Shown: positions 11,609 to 23,520 of the stretch, one piece after another
Numbering within the stretch: the first letter of the stretch is position 1
How the letters are laid out: each line of letters begins with the position of its first letter
Source of the DNA: Garcia nutans
Lineage: Eukaryota; Streptophyta; Magnoliopsida; Malpighiales; Euphorbiaceae
Assembly (NCBI GenBank): GCA_947685225.1
Contig: CANTUV010000031.1
Span: 65,639,001-65,703,000 of the forward strand
Length of the DNA stretch: 64,000 nucleotides
Direction: 5' to 3'
The notes under the pieces: generated by a model
What the model was told of the DNA's origin: nothing
The model's database searches: none
The model's input: only the letters and a program-made list of their open reading frames with translations
Made by a program: the position numbers and the translations under genes

Positions 11609-12419
11609 AATAAAGAAGAAGAAGAAGAAGAAGAAGAAAATAAGAAGAAAGAAAGAATACCAAAAGAAATAATGATGCAAAAGACAAAAGATCAGTCCGG
11701 CTAGAAGAGCTGAAGCCAGGGTAAAGACCCAATCTCTAATGGATAAAGATCCATGTTTCAAGGGTAAAGACTCGACCTCCAATGGATAAAGATCCATGTT
11801 TCAATGGTAAAATACCCAATCTCTAATGGATAAACATCCATATTTCAAGGGTAAAGACACGATCTCCAATGGATAAAGATCCATATTTCAATGGTAAAAG
11901 ACCCGATTTCCAATGGATAAAGATCCATTTTTAAAGGGTAAAAGACCCAATTTCCAATGGATAAAGATCCATTTTCAAAGGATAAAGACCCAATTTCTAA
12001 TGGATAAAGATCCATTTTTGAAGGGTATTCAATGGATAAAGATCCATTTGAAGGGTAAACACCCAATCTCCAATGTATAAAGATCCACTTTTGGTGGGTA
12101 AAGACCCACAATCCATTAAAGAATGGAACAACCAATTAAGTCAGAATTATCAATTGATAAAAGGTCAGTCAAATCAGTTTTGGCTCGAGCACCCAAAATT
12201 CAGTCTCGGGTCATAGTATCCAAATTAAATTTAGTCTCAGGTCCAAGCACCTAGTCTCGAGTCTAAGTACACAAATCAAACTCATTCTCGGGTCCAAGTA
12301 ACAAGTTTTGGGTCCAGAACCCAAACCACCTTCAACCTCGGGTCGAGAACCTATCTTCATCTAAAATCTACTCAAAATCATGTTGCTATTCACTCTCTTC
12401 TACTAAAGTCTCAGATTGT
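11609..12419 (+). other. 3' UTR of element A, right of insertion B
   Basis: Element A resumes after the TSD of B. A short GAA-rich tract (11613-11640) leads into a tandem array (11719-12110). A second region (about 12180-12350) follows, built on CTCGGGTCCA/GGGTCCAGAACCC-type words that resemble the array of element I at 48690-49640. Confidence 0.75.
11719..12110 (+). repeat. 43-44 bp tandem repeat in the 3' UTR of element A
   Basis: About nine units are built around GGTAAAGACCCAATCTCCAA followed by TGGATAAAGATCCAT. Each unit contains the near-palindrome ATGGATAAAGATCCAT; the eighth unit is shortened. Minus-strand open frames here (11845-12135) are only translations of the repeat. Such 3' UTR satellites are known in Tat/Ogre elements. 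Confidence 0.85.
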
Positions 12420-12436
12420 TCAAGCAGGGGGCAAAC
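12420..12436 (+). other. Polypurine tract of element A
   Basis: TCAAGCAGGGGGCAAAC lies directly before the 3' LTR. The reverse-oriented element I has the equivalent GTTTGCCCCCAGCTTGA at its LTR boundary, which confirms the feature. Confidence 0.8.
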
Positions 12437-14370
12437 TGTAGGCCCTTGATTTTTCTCTTGACTAGTCCATTGCCTGATTCATAAAAATGGTTGAACCTTT
12501 AAAATCCTAAAGAGGTTTGTTTTAAAGATTTGATTGGATCTAATTCGATGTTAGGGCATTCAGGGGCATGTTGAAGTCAAACCAGCACATCCCATATCAA
12601 ATTTGGATGTCTAATTTGATATGGAACTAATCCCATATCAAATTGGAAACCAAATTTGATATGGGACTAATCCCATATTGAATTGGAAGTTTCAATTCAA
12701 TATGGGAGTAATCCCATACTGAATTTGGCTTTAAATTCGATATCGGATTAATCCCATATAGAATTGGAAACCAATTTCAATATGGGAATAAGCCCATATA
12801 AAATTTGGCTTCATATGATAGGCTCCATATCAAAATTGAGCCTTCCCAATTCAATATGGACCTATATTCTGGCATATTAAATTGTTTTATCCCGGTTTTA
12901 CATCAAAAGGATCTGGGTTCTGCTTGGTTTGAGCATGATATGGTATTGGTCTCCTATGAATTTAAGTGTTTCTAATTCAATATGGGCTTGGTTAATTCAA
13001 TATGTATCCATTTAACCTAATATAACATTATAAATACAGGTTTTAGAAGGCGGTGGGAGGGACTTTTGATTTTGAAGAGCAGCAGACTTTTTAAACTTTT
13101 GGCTGACAGTGAAAACTAAAGCAATGAAGTATCAATAACCTTAAACAAGCAAAAACCAAATAGTGAACAACGAAGCTCAAACATCAAACAGTGAGCAACG
13201 AAATACAAATATCAAACAGTGAGCAACGAGGCTGAAATATCAAACAAGGCAGTAGCTAAAAGAATTAACAAGGCAGTAACTTAGCTTATTGTCTTATTCT
13301 CAATTCCACCAAAAAATACAAGGCTGGTGCAAATATTCCCTTTGGATCAAAGTTTGATTATTGGTGGAATCAACAAATGAAGGTACGTCTCTAAAATTAA
13401 ATCTATTTAAATATATCATATTAAGTTTTGGTGATTGTTCATATCTTTCATGCAAAGCAAATACCACAAGTAACTATATTTTTTCCAACGTAAATAGCTT
13501 TAGTCCTATTTTCATAAACCTTAATCTTTTCTCAAAACCCTAAACCCTAATGTTATTTTCATAAAAAATTCCAAAACCCTAAAACCTTAATTTTTAAACC
13601 TAAAACCCTCTAAACCCCTAATTTCATTCAAGAAACCCTAATTTAAAATGTAAATCCTAAACTTGTATATTTATTGCTTTATTTAGTTTTAGGTTTGACT
13701 ATGTAGTTTATTATATGTTTTGATGATCAATTTATTTAATTTTGATGTTTGATTTATTTATCATGGATGAATATTTTCTTGATTATTATTTGTTTATTAA
13801 AATTGTAAGAGGTATGTTTCCATGATTGGGTACCTCCTTAATTAAGCTTCATGTAATTTAAATTATTTTCATATTTTGGGATTAGTGTAAAGGACACGTT
13901 TCCACCTTTTGGTGGGTGTCCTATTTAGTATTAGACATTAGACTATGTAAGGACATGTTTCCATCCTTGGATGGGTGTCCATTTATTTGTTTTGTTTGGA
14001 CATTTCTATGATTTTTAATAAAGTATTTATTTATTCTTGTGATCGCATGTAGTATGGATTATATCATAATAATTAAGAATTTTATAGTATTTAGACCTGA
14101 AAAGGAGGCAAATTCCAATGAACTAGGAGTTGTGGGGGTATTAGGTCATTCTCACCTTCCCCAAGCATACCCAACTTTCCAAACCCAATAGGGGGTTGGG
14201 GACTCCTTAGGAATTGAGTCATCCACCCCTTTCTTTTTTCCTGGCCCTTCTGGGTGGCGACTCCATTTTCTCCCGGCTTAGGCCCATGTTGTCTAAGGCC
14301 CTGAGCCTAACAGTGCTGAATTAGCAAGAAACATTCCGCATGGGAGTGGGGAAAAAAATTCCCGCTCATA
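12437..14370 (+). repeat. 3' LTR of element A (1934 bp)
   Basis: It runs from TGTAGGCCCTTG to CGCTCATA. It repeats the 5' LTR features: the inverted-repeat array, TATAAATA at 13029-13036, GTGAGCAACGA repeats near 13150-13250 and three stem-loops at 13810-13980. The U5 also contains TGGCGACTCC (14255-14264), identical to the first ten bases of the primer site. At 14371 the codons of element C resume at once. Confidence 0.9.
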
Positions 14371-15451
14371 GTGGAGTTGCTCTATCAGGCCCCTGTGCAG
14401 ATGCAACAGCAACAGCAGCAGCCGCTGTAGCCACCATTACAAACCAATAAGTATGATAAGTTAAGGAAGTTTGGAGCTATAGATTTTAGCGGTACTACTA
14501 ATCCAGTGGTAGCAGAGCAATGGTTGGATAAGGTTTAGAGGAAATTCATCCAGTTACAAGCTACTGCAGAAGAGAAGTTTTATTATGCCAAGTCTCTTCT
14601 ATAGGGAGATGCTTATGAGTGGTGGAAGACAGTTCCCCAAGAAACGATTGATCCTCTAGTGATGACATATGCCAATTTTCTATTGGAATTTGAGAAGAAG
14701 TATACCCCAGAGAGTACAAAGATGCTAAGAAGAAGGCATTCCTAAGTTTGAAGCAGGAGATTAAGACGGTGACTTAGTATGAGATAGAGTTCATCTGGCT
14801 AAGCAAGTAAGTAGGGGGGATTGTGGCAGATGAGATTGACAAATGTAAGAGGTTTGAGGAGGGGCTGAGACCGTCTTTCATGTGTTTAGTAGCAGGCTCA
14901 TGGTATAAAGATTTTTCTAAGTTGGTTATAGCTGGTAGAAGTGTAGAGAAGCCACAAGGACTTGCAACAACTGCCAGTGCAGAGAAGAGCAGAGCTAGGA
15001 GACCACAGTTAAAGGCAGGGTCTTCATCATTGAAGAGAGACTGAGGGAGTTTCCCGCAGAGATCTGGTAGAGGCCAGGGAGAGCCTGGAAGGGGATCTCA
15101 AAAGCAGCAAAGACAGAGACCTATAGCCTCAGTCACCAGTGTACCAACTCTAGTTATGCAGAGATATATTTTACCTATTTGTGCTTAGTGTGGATAGATG
15201 TATAGAGGTGTTTGCTAGGGGACTCATACAATACCTAGTTATTTCAGATGTGGGTCGCAAGACCACCTTATCAGGGATTATCCAGAGCCACCTGAGGACA
15301 GACAGATAGATATAGTAGCATATCGGCCCAGTGTCAGGGGGGTCATGGTGGTAGAGATAATGGTAGGGGTGGTAGACTAAGGTTAGGTTAGAGAGGAGAT
15401 TCTATAGTAGGGAGTAGACCAAATGATGCAGGGCCATCATAGCGAGTTTAT
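14371..15451 (+). pseudogene. gag: gag of element C (old Tekay-like), interrupted by A
   Basis: Codons resume at once after the A LTR with residues equivalent to about position 55 of the intact gag of F. A Gln-rich stretch follows, then YDKLRKFGAIDFSGTTNP and EEKFYYAKSLL, clearly the same Gag family as B, F and G. Several TAG codons and frameshifts break it. The only long open piece is 14823-15044 (EIDKCKRFEEGLRPSFMCLV). The CCHC knuckle near 15240-15290 has lost its first and last cysteines. The N-terminus and 5' LTR must lie left of the window, beyond A. This is the oldest layer seen here. Confidence 0.85.
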
Positions 15452-17113
15452 GTGATGCAGAGACAGCCAGATGTTTCAGCTGACATAGCTGGTATTTTTC
15501 TTTTTTTTGGTACTTTAGTTCATGCACTAATAGACCCTGGCTCGACACATTCATACATCAATGCATCCATGCTGCCTGTGAGTGATATGCATTTCGTGTC
15601 CTTAGGATTTGATGTATTGGTTACCAATCCTTTAGGGCACAGTGTCGCCGAGATAGTCCAGTTGTTGTTCATGATGAGGAGTTTCTTGGTGACTTGATTG
15701 AGATGCCCTTTAGGGAGTATGATTTGATTCTCGGTATGGATTGGTTATCCAAACATGGGGTTGTGGTAGATTGTCAACAGAAACATGTTACTCTAAAAAT
15801 GCATTATGGTAGAGATGTAGTGGTATCAAGTGAGCAGAGACACCTTTCATCCATTTTTATTTCAACTATATCAGCTAGGAGAATTATCCAGAAGGGTGTG
15901 ACACATACATGGCTCATGTTATAGATGCCAAAGCAGTGGGGACCAATCTTAATAGTATACCTACAGTTGTCGCGTTTCTAGATATTTTTCCAGATGAGTT
16001 GTTTGGGGTACCTCCTGAGAGAGAGGTGGATTTTTGTATCAATTTGATGCATGGTACCACTCCCATCTTTATTACCCCTTATTGGATGGCACCTACTAAA
16101 TTGAAAGAGTTGAACAAGCAGTTGGAGGAGCTACTGGATAAAGGGTTCATCCTCCCTAGTGTATCACTTGGGGAGCACCTATTCTATTTGTGAAGAAGAA
16201 GGATGGAACCTTGAGATTATTCATTCATTACCGGCAAGTGAATAAGGTGACCATTAAGAATAAGTATCCATTGCCTCATATTTATGATCTCTTTGATCAG
16301 TTGAAGGGAGCAACAATATTCTCAATGATTGATTTGAGATCAGGGTACCATCAGTTGAGAGTTAGAGATGTGGATGTACCCAAGACTGCTTTTCCCATGA
16401 GGTATGGGCATTATGAGTTTCAAGTTATGCCATTTGGATTGATGAATGCAACAGCATCATTCATGGATTTGATGAACTGGATCTTTTGATCGTGTTTGGA
16501 TCAGTTTGTAATGGTTTTATTGATGATATTCTGGTGTATTCTCATAATAAGGAAGATCATGATAGGCATCTATAGATTGTACTACAGACATTATGAGAGA
16601 AGCAATTATATGCTAAGCTGTCTAAGTGTGAATCCTAGCTGAATCAGGAGACATTTCTTGGACATGTGGTTTCAGTAGAGTTCAAATTAGATGTTTCTTG
16701 AAAGATCATGAGGGAATTAGAGTTGATCCAATTAAGTCAAGCAATTTTAAACTAGAGTGCACCAAAGTATGCGACTAAAATTAGATTTTTCTTAGGTTAT
16801 TGGGTATTACTGTTGGGTTGTAAAAGGATTCTCTATGATAGCTTCACCACTCATCAGATTATTTCAGAAGGGTGTGAGATTTATGTGGACAAATCGATGT
16901 CAGGCGAGCTTTGAGAAGTTGAGAGATTTGTTAACTCAAGCTTCGATTCTTACTCTACCTGTGGGAGGTAAACCATATGTAATTTATAGTGATGCTTCAC
17001 ATAATGGTTTAGGTTGTGTTCTAATGCAGGAGAGCAGAGTCATTGCTTATGCATTTCGATAGTTGAAGGCCCATGAATTGAACTACCAGACTCATGATTT
17101 GGAGTTAGCAGCC
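15452..17113 (+). pseudogene. pol: Protease-RT-RNase H of element C, broken
   Basis: Protease: residues ALIDPGSTHSYINAS near 15520 and the LGMDWLSKHG motif near 15735. RT: the KGFILPSVS region, DLRSGYHQLRVRD near 16340, MPFGLMNATASFMDL, and a degraded FIDDILVYS in a shifted frame near 16520. RNase H: VIYSDASHNGLGCVLMQ near 16980, then THDLELAA, where the reading stops at 17113 because a Tat/Ogre-like LTR end begins. Frames change at about 15690, 15910, 16190 and 16490, with further stops. No integrase of C is found in this window; if it survives it lies beyond the inserted elements. Confidence 0.88.
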
Positions 17114-17156
17114 TGTGAGCGGGGATTTTTTGCCCCCACTCCTGGTGGTATGGTTC
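17114..17156 (-). repeat. 43-bp end of a Tat/Ogre-like LTR left of element D
   Basis: The sequence starts TGTGAGCGGGGATTTTTTGC and matches the first 43 bases of the LTR at 46377 with four differences. It directly follows the element C codons for ELAA and is cut by D. Confidence 0.85.
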
Positions 17157-17454
17157 TGTTTTATTAGTTTTTGTCATAAAATTGCTATTTATTTACTATG
17201 ATAATTATTGTTTTCTTCATGCATTTTGGTAGTTTTAATCGGTTTATTTAGTGATTTCAGCAATTTGGTAGTTTTTAATTTATCCCAGTGTTTAGATAAT
17301 TTTTGTACTAGTTTTTAGTGTGATGTTTATGTGTTTTTAGTTAATGTTTCATTTGATTCTTGTTTAAAGATTGTTTTAAGTGTTTATTTTAGGTTAAAGT
17401 GCAAAAACTCCCTTGAAGATCAAAACAAAGAAAGAAGAGCATGAATCAAGCAAG

Positions 17455-17755
17455 ACATGGCCAAGCCAAATCAAGCTTGGCCGTGTCACCTCAAAGGAAA
17501 TCTTGGCAGAACATTACACGAGCAGGAGACACGGCCAAGCCACTGGCCGTGTCTCACCTAAAGGGCAAAACCAAAGAAACCAAGCAAAGAAAGAAAAGAA
17601 ATAGTAGGTGACACTAGCAGTTGACATGGCTAAGCCACTGACACGGCCAGGAGCTTGGCCGTGTCACTCTCATCTCCAAAAAACAAAGAAGAGCAAGGAA
17701 AGAAATAGAAGCTGACACACCCAGGTGACACAGCCAAGCCACTGGCCGTGTCACT
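17455..17755 (+). repeat. GACACGGCC/GGCCGTGTC palindromic cassette, D left LTR
   Basis: Four inverted-repeat units of the form GACACGGCC-N(6-10)-GGCCGTGTC (with variants such as ACATGGCC) lie upstream of the TATA box in otherwise AT-rich DNA. The cleanest, near 17550, has perfect 9-bp arms and an 8-base spacer. The same words occur in LTRs of E and G. Confidence 0.8.
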
Positions 17756-17792
17756 CCATGGGACCAAAGAAAGAAAGAAAGCGCGGATTTTG

Positions 17793-17800
17793 TATAAATA
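17793..17800 (+). promoter_or_regulatory. Putative TATA box of Athila D, left LTR
   Basis: TATAAATA lies just after the palindromic cassette; conserved at 45256-45263 in the right LTR. Confidence 0.65.
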
Positions 17801-18815
17801 AGAAGATTAGGGCAAGAGAAAAGGGGATCAACTTCTTCATCCATTCAACACACACACTTCCAGCCGTCCAACACATATCTTTCATCCGTTCTTCACTTTT
17901 CTCTTGAAGATTGATTTCACTTTCATTCAAACACTCTAGATCAAATTAGTTTTAGCCATGGCATTATTCTTTTAGCAAAAATCTGAGCAAGAGATTCTTC
18001 AGAAGCCAAAGAAAGTTTGTAATTTGGTTTTGTTCTTGAACTCTATCTCTTAAGTTTCATTGAAATTGTATTTATGAATTCCCTAATGTCTAAATTAATT
18101 TCTTTGAATTTTAATGAGATGAATTTGTTTGATAGCATCACTATGAACTAATTTTGATCTAGTCTAGGGTTTGTATGGATCTACTATGATTGTATGAACT
18201 GGTTATTTCTCTTAATTGGTTTATTTCTCTTATCCTTAATTGAATAGAATAATGTTAATATATAATTGATTGGCCACCAATTATGTGTTTTAGGTATTTA
18301 GATGAAGGATTGAGAAATGAAGTCTAATACTGGAATAATTCAATTAGGGACTTAGGTGAATTAGAAATATAAACCTAAGGAAAAGATCATTTTGATTGTA
18401 ATAAGATTAATTAAAAGAGGTTTGAATGTGAGAGCTTATTTCCTTGATTTGATTAATTAAGTTGCTTGAAATCTAATCTTTGAAATTAAATCAGTTTAGA
18501 GGAATAGCCGTTCATACATATAAATTAGTAGAGAAGTGCAAACCCTAGGCTTTTCTATTAAGTGAATCAATATACTTGTTTAGTTTCCTTTCATTGTTCT
18601 AAAGTCAATTCGTTTTTGTTTTCAACAGTGTTCAGCAATTTAATTTTATAAATCAAAAACTATTAATTGATAATTTGATTATTATGACTTGATAAATAAT
18701 TAGCTCATCTAGCTTCCTTGTGAGATGACCTTGAGGTGTTCATCGAAATACTACAGCAGCCTCGAATACTTGCGAGTGTAGCTTTAGTAGTGTTTATCAG
18801 AGCGCAACAAGTTTT

Positions 18816-18834
18816 TGGTGCCATTACCGGGGAA
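18816..18834 (+). other. Primer binding site of Athila D, tRNA-Asp-like
   Basis: TGGTGCCATTACCGGGGAA resembles the Athila consensus site complementary to tRNA-Asp (TGGCGCCGTTGCCGGGGA) with three changes. It is preceded by GTTTT and lies about 16 bases after the LTR, a spacing tolerated in Athila. Confidence 0.8.
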
Positions 18835-19104
18835 GCTAATTGGCGTAATTGTTTATTAGTCATATATATATTTTAAATTATTTTCATTGTTTATATTTTT
18901 TTATTTTTCTTTTGCTTTAAATAATTCCTTCTTCCAGAAATTTTGTTTATTCAAGGTAGGAGATCACTCGGAGTAGAGCTTTGCCAATTTATTTCAGAAA
19001 TTCAAAGAGTGAAAAGGAGCAGAGAAGAGTTTGAACTATATACCGGGTTTGATACAGAGGAGGAAATTTCTGATTTTGAGTCGGATATTGCATAATCTAC
19101 CAAT

Positions 19105-20290
19105 ATGGGAGACGAAAGGCAAAGAACTATGAGGGATTTTTCCAGACCTGTCATTGGGAATGCCACCTCATGTATAAGATTGACATATGCAGCAAGAAAT
19201 TACTAGTTAAAGAATATCCATTACAACATGCTGCCATCATTCTATGGAGTTCCAAATGAGGATCCTTTGAATTTTATCCGGGATTTCTACTCCACCCTCA
19301 ATACATTTCCATTGGGAGGACTAACAAAAGACCAATTGAGGATGAGGTGTTTTCCATACACATTAAAGGATAGGGTAAAAAGCTGGCTTATGATGTTGCC
19401 TAAAAATTCTTTGACAACTTGGGAGCAAGTATATAACAAGTTTATGGGCAAATTTTACTCACATCAGAAGACAGCTAAATTAAGAGGGAAAATAACTACA
19501 TTTGCTCAAATGGATGGAGAGCCATTTCATGAGGCTTGGGATAGGTTTAAGATGTTGTTAATCCAGTGTCCACACCATCAATACCCACTTCAACTGCTAA
19601 ATCAGTTTCTCTACGATGGTCTAACCCAGAAAATTTCAAAATACTATTGATAATGCAGCTGGGGGAGCTATGGGAGAAAAGACAGCAGAAGATACTTATG
19701 AAATCTTTGAAATGTTGGGAGCTAATTCCCGACAAAAAAGTGTAAGAGGAAGAAGTAAAGGGGTAAATCAAGTGGAAGCCAACAGTGAGATGGTCAATCA
19801 GATAGCCAAATTGACAAGGCAAGTGCAGATGCTGAACATGAAGAACAATGCTTTTTCATCCACTCAAGAAGTGTGTGGAATTTGTGGAACTTTTGGGCAT
19901 GGAGTAAATATATGCCCCTATGCGTACGAGTCTTATGGAAATGAGGCTGAGCAAGTTAACGCTATGGAGGGATATCAACCAAGGGCCCAGAATGATCCTT
20001 ACTCAAACACTTATAATCCTGGGTGGCGGAATCATCCAAACTTTTCGTGGGCAGCAAACAATTCCCAACAACCTTTCCATTTGCTCCAAAGACAAAATCA
20101 ACCGCCAGGGCAATCTTCAAATCAAGGGCAGCCTAAGAGAGGCAGTTTGGAGGATATTTTACATGCTTTTATCCAAGTCAGTACCAAGAATCAAGAGATG
20201 AATAACAAAAGGTTAGATTCATTGGAAGCGTCTTTCAAGAAAGTGGAGACCCAAGTGGGACAACTTGCACAACATATGCAGATTCAATAA
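19105..20290 (+). pseudogene. gag: gag of Athila element D, broken
   Basis: The likely start is the ATG at 19105 (MGDERQRTMRDF). A TAG at 19204-19206 interrupts the frame. The frame then stays open to 19650 through the Athila gag core (FYGVPNEDPLNFIRDF, WLMMLPKNSLTTWEQV, KFYSHQKTAKLRGKI). A frameshift at about 19625-19640 moves the reading to 19670-20290. There a CCHC knuckle (CGICGTFGHGVNIC) and a C-terminal coiled-coil-like stretch (SLEASFKKVETQVGQLAQHM) are seen. Gag forms the particle and binds RNA. Two separate lesions make it non-functional. Confidence 0.88.
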
Positions 20291-21586
20291 AAAGAAAAAT
20301 TTCCGAGTCAACCTGAGTAAGCACAAGCAGTGACTATTCTTAGAAGTGGCAAGGTAATAAATAATGGTGTTGAAAATAATTCTGTGAATGCATGTGATCA
20401 AGAAAACAAAAAAGAAGGGGAACCAGAGGACAAGGGTGATGGAGAAAAATCAATGGAGCAATCTCCTTCAGCAGATTTATACAAGTCAAGTAATCCTTAC
20501 CGGCCACCTATACCATTCCCCAGCAAATTGAAGAATAATAAACAAAATAAGCAATTTTCAGACATTTTCAACATGCTGTCTAAGGTAAGTATTAACTTAC
20601 CTTTACTTGAAGCAATAAAGAATATGTCGGCTTATGCCAAATTCTTCAAGGAATTGAACACCAAGAAAAAGAGGTATGAGCCAAATGAAAAGGTGATAGT
20701 ATCAGAGGTAGCTAGTAATGTTTTACAACATAAACTACCTCCGAAGCTAAAGGATCCTGGCAGCTTCATAATTAAAATTACAATGGGTAATGGAAAGGGG
20801 ACTGATGGCATGTGTGATTTAGGAGCCAGTGTTAATTTGATGCCTTACTCTGTGTATCTTGAGTTAGAACTTGGGGAACTTAAACCTATTAAAATGGTCT
20901 TGCAATTAGCTGACAGATCTCTTAGATTCCCGAAAGGAATTATAGAAGATGTGTTAGTTAAGGTTGGTGGGTTGATAGTGCCCGTGGATTTTATAGTTCT
21001 CATGGATTTTATAGTTCTGGACATGGAAGGAGATAACCCTATACCATCCGCACACACTATTTTACTGGGTAGGCCTTTTATGGCTACAACCAACACGTTG
21101 ATTGATGTTAAAAATGGTAAATTGTCAATGACTGTCTTGGGACAAAAGGTTGAATTTTCTATCTTTAACACTTCTCCTATTCCTACAACTGCATTATATA
21201 AGAATTTCTCTTTAATTTATTATATTGACGCAGTTGTTTCAGATGTGTTCTTACAAATAGGTTCTTCGGATAAATTGGAGCTGACATTGACCTTAGATCG
21301 TGACTTGGATATTCTTGACTCAGAAGTAGCCAGTTGCATTGATACATTAGAAAGTGCTGAAATAAAGGAATTTAAAGAGGAACCATCATTCGAGCTTCCC
21401 TCAATCCAAAAAGAAGAGAATAATCCTTCACTTAAGTTAGAGGTAAAAGAGCTGCCTAAAAACCTGAAATATGTGTTTTTAGGAGATCATGACACCTTAC
21501 CTGTGATAATTTCTAGCGAACTTAGTGAAAGGGAAGAGATGAGGTTGGTGAGTGAATTAAGAAGATTGAAAAGAGCTATAGGATGA
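20291..21586 (+). pseudogene. pro: gag-pol spacer and aspartic protease of Athila D
   Basis: This continues in the same frame as the 3' part of gag after two TAA/TAG codons (about 20288-20320). The long open piece from 20330 begins with VTILRSGKVI, the conserved Athila TxRSGK motif. Protease is marked by MCDLGASVNLMPYSVY (catalytic Asp in DLGAS) near 20815 and by HTILLGRPFMATTNTLIDV near 21055. A short in-frame repetition (VDFIVLMDFIVLDM, near 20985-21020) looks like a small tandem duplication inside the protease. A TGA at 21584-21586 ends the frame just before RT. Confidence 0.85.
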
Positions 21587-22855
21587 GGGTTGAGTGATAT
21601 CAAAGGTATTAGCCCTTCAATGTGCATTCATAGAATTATCTTAGAAGAGGGAGCTAAACCTGTGAGAGAGACCCAAAGGCGCCTTAACCTAAACATGAGT
21701 GAAGTGGTTAAGAAGGAAGTGCTTAAATTGCTTGATGAAGGAGTGATATACCCGATAGCCAATAGTGAGTGGGTTAGCCCAATACATGTAGTGCCTACGA
21801 AATCAGGAATCACTGTGGTAAAAAATGAAAAGGATGAATTGATTCCTACTAGGACTACCACTGGGTGGAGAATGTGTATAGACTATAGGAAGTTAAATAA
21901 TGCCAAAAAGAAAGATCATTTTCCTCTTCCTTTTATTGATCAAATCCTGGATAAACTTTATGGACACTCACACTATTGCTTTTTGGATGGACTTTCAGGT
22001 TATTATCAGGTGGAGATAGCACCAGAGGATCAATCCAAGACTACTTTTACTTGTCCTTTTGGGAATTTTGCATTTCGGCGTATGCCCTTTAGCTTGTGCA
22101 ATGCGCCTACAACTTTTCAGAGATGCATGATGTCTATTTTCACGAACATGATAGATGACTTTATTGAGGTATTTATGGATGATTTTTCTATTTTTGGTGA
22201 CTCTTTTGATAATTGCCTCGAAAAACTTGTTCTTGTGCTTGAAAGATGCATTGAATGTAATCTCACTTTCAGTTGGGAAAAAAAGTCATTTCATGGTCAC
22301 TCATGGTATTGTATTAGGCCATGTTGTGTCCAGTAAAGGGATTGAGGTGGATAAAGCTAAGGTAGAGTTGATTGCTAAGTTACCCCCACCTACCTTTGTT
22401 AAGGGAATAAGAAGATTTCTAGGGAATGCAGGTTTTTACCGAAGGTTTATTAAAGATTTTTCTAAAATAAGCCAATCATTGTGTCATTTTCATGGAAAAG
22501 ATGTTCCATTTGTATTTACTGCATAATGCATGCAAGCTTTTAAATCCCTTAAGGAAAAATTGACCAGCGCACCGGTAATTGTAGCTCCTGTTTGGTCCTT
22601 ACCTTTTGAAATTATGTGTGATGCATCCAACCATGCAGTGGGAGCTGTCCTTAGGCAAAGGGTTGAGAAATTCTTGAGAGTGATTTATTATGCTAGCTTG
22701 ACCCTAAGTAGCACACAAGTTAATTACACAACAACTGAAAAAGAAATGCTAGCTGTGGTTTTTGCCTTAGATAAGTTTAGAGCTTATTTGATTGGGTCTA
22801 AAATTATTGTGCATTCAGATCATGCAGCTCTAAAATATCTCTTGACAAAACAACA
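21587..22855 (+). pseudogene. pol: RT and N-terminal RNase H of Athila D, cut by insertion E
   Basis: RT motifs in order are WVSPIHVVPTKSGIT, RMCIDYRKLNNA, FLDGLSGYYQVEIAPEDQ, MPFSLCNAPTTFQRCM and the catalytic FMDDFSIFGDS near 22170. An extra base in an A-run at about 22275-22285 shifts the frame; RT then continues (VLGHVVSSKGIEVDKAK, FLGNAGFYRRFIKDFS). A TAA at 22524-22526 precedes RNase H (IMCDASNHAVGAVLRQR, KEMLAVVFALDKFR, HSDHAALKYLLTKQ). The RNase H codons stop inside the TSD of E at 22851-22855 and resume at 31869. Confidence 0.9.
22851..22855. repeat. Target-site duplication of E, left copy
   Basis: caaca precedes TGTAATATCC and matches 31869-31873. Confidence 0.9.
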
Positions 22856-22989
22856 TGTAATATCCTAAAGTATACCCTAAAAGTGTTGGGGTTACTATTG
22901 TACTTGGATTCAATGTGTGTATTGAAGGAAAGAGAAAAGAAGAAGAAAGTCAAAAGGAATTGTGTATGGTGGAGATTTAATGGTATTAA

Positions 22990-23049
<60 letters not shown>

Positions 23050-23520
23050 ATTTATATATATATATGATAATAATGAAAGAAAGAACTAGATCTTTCTTTC
23101 TTCTTCTCCTTCGTCTTCTTTTCTTAGTGAACGAGAGAGAGAAAGAGAGAGAGAGAAGCTAGAGAGAGAAAGATGATTTTGCTTCAAATTACACCAAGGA
23201 TTAAAGGAATTTAAGAGTATTGAAGATGGAGATGAAGATTTGGCAACATATTCAAGTAAGTAATCATCTCTTGAGTTGAATTTATTGATTATACTTATAT
23301 CTATAAGTTTTTATTTCCTTAGTTGGATTTCTTTTGGATTTGGGTTATGTTTGGTTTGATTGGTGTGTAAGTGGATGATAACAAGAGATTGAAGTATATA
23401 AATGTGTAAAATTAACATTTAAGTGATGATGAGTTGAGATAATTGTAAGGAAAATGATGAAATGTTGATTTGGGGTTTAGTTGGATGAATTTTCGATTGT
23501 TTGGTCTTTAAATTATTGTA

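Larger units (their letters stand above)
1..14370 (+). mobile_element. Element A: Tat/Ogre-like LTR retrotransposon, decayed, gag only
   Basis: The element has a 5' LTR (missing about its first 113 bp, outside the window), a tRNA-Arg-like primer site, a gag remnant, a long non-coding interior, 3' UTR tandem repeats, a polypurine tract and a 3' LTR. The lineage call rests on three things: the primer site, the gag type (closer to Tat/Ogre than to Tekay or Athila) and the satellite-like 3' UTR known from Tat/Ogre elements. I see no reverse transcriptase or integrase. The element is interrupted by B at 6378-11603. Its right end abuts the gag codons of element C exactly, so A inserted into C. The two LTRs differ at several percent of sites by eye, so it is not recent. 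Confidence 0.82.
17157..18799 (+). repeat. 5' LTR of element D (about 1643 bp)
   Basis: It runs from TGTTTTATTAGTTTTTGTC to TAGTGTTTATCA. The exact 3' edge is not certain: the alternative CA at 18809 gives ten bases more. It differs from the right copy by scattered substitutions and by indels of about 31 and 13 bp around the palindromic cassette and TATA box, so the insertion is not recent. Confidence 0.85.

Noticed and set aside
11845..12135. Minus-strand 96-codon repetitive protein
   Set aside because: It is a translation of the 43-bp 3' UTR tandem repeat of element A.
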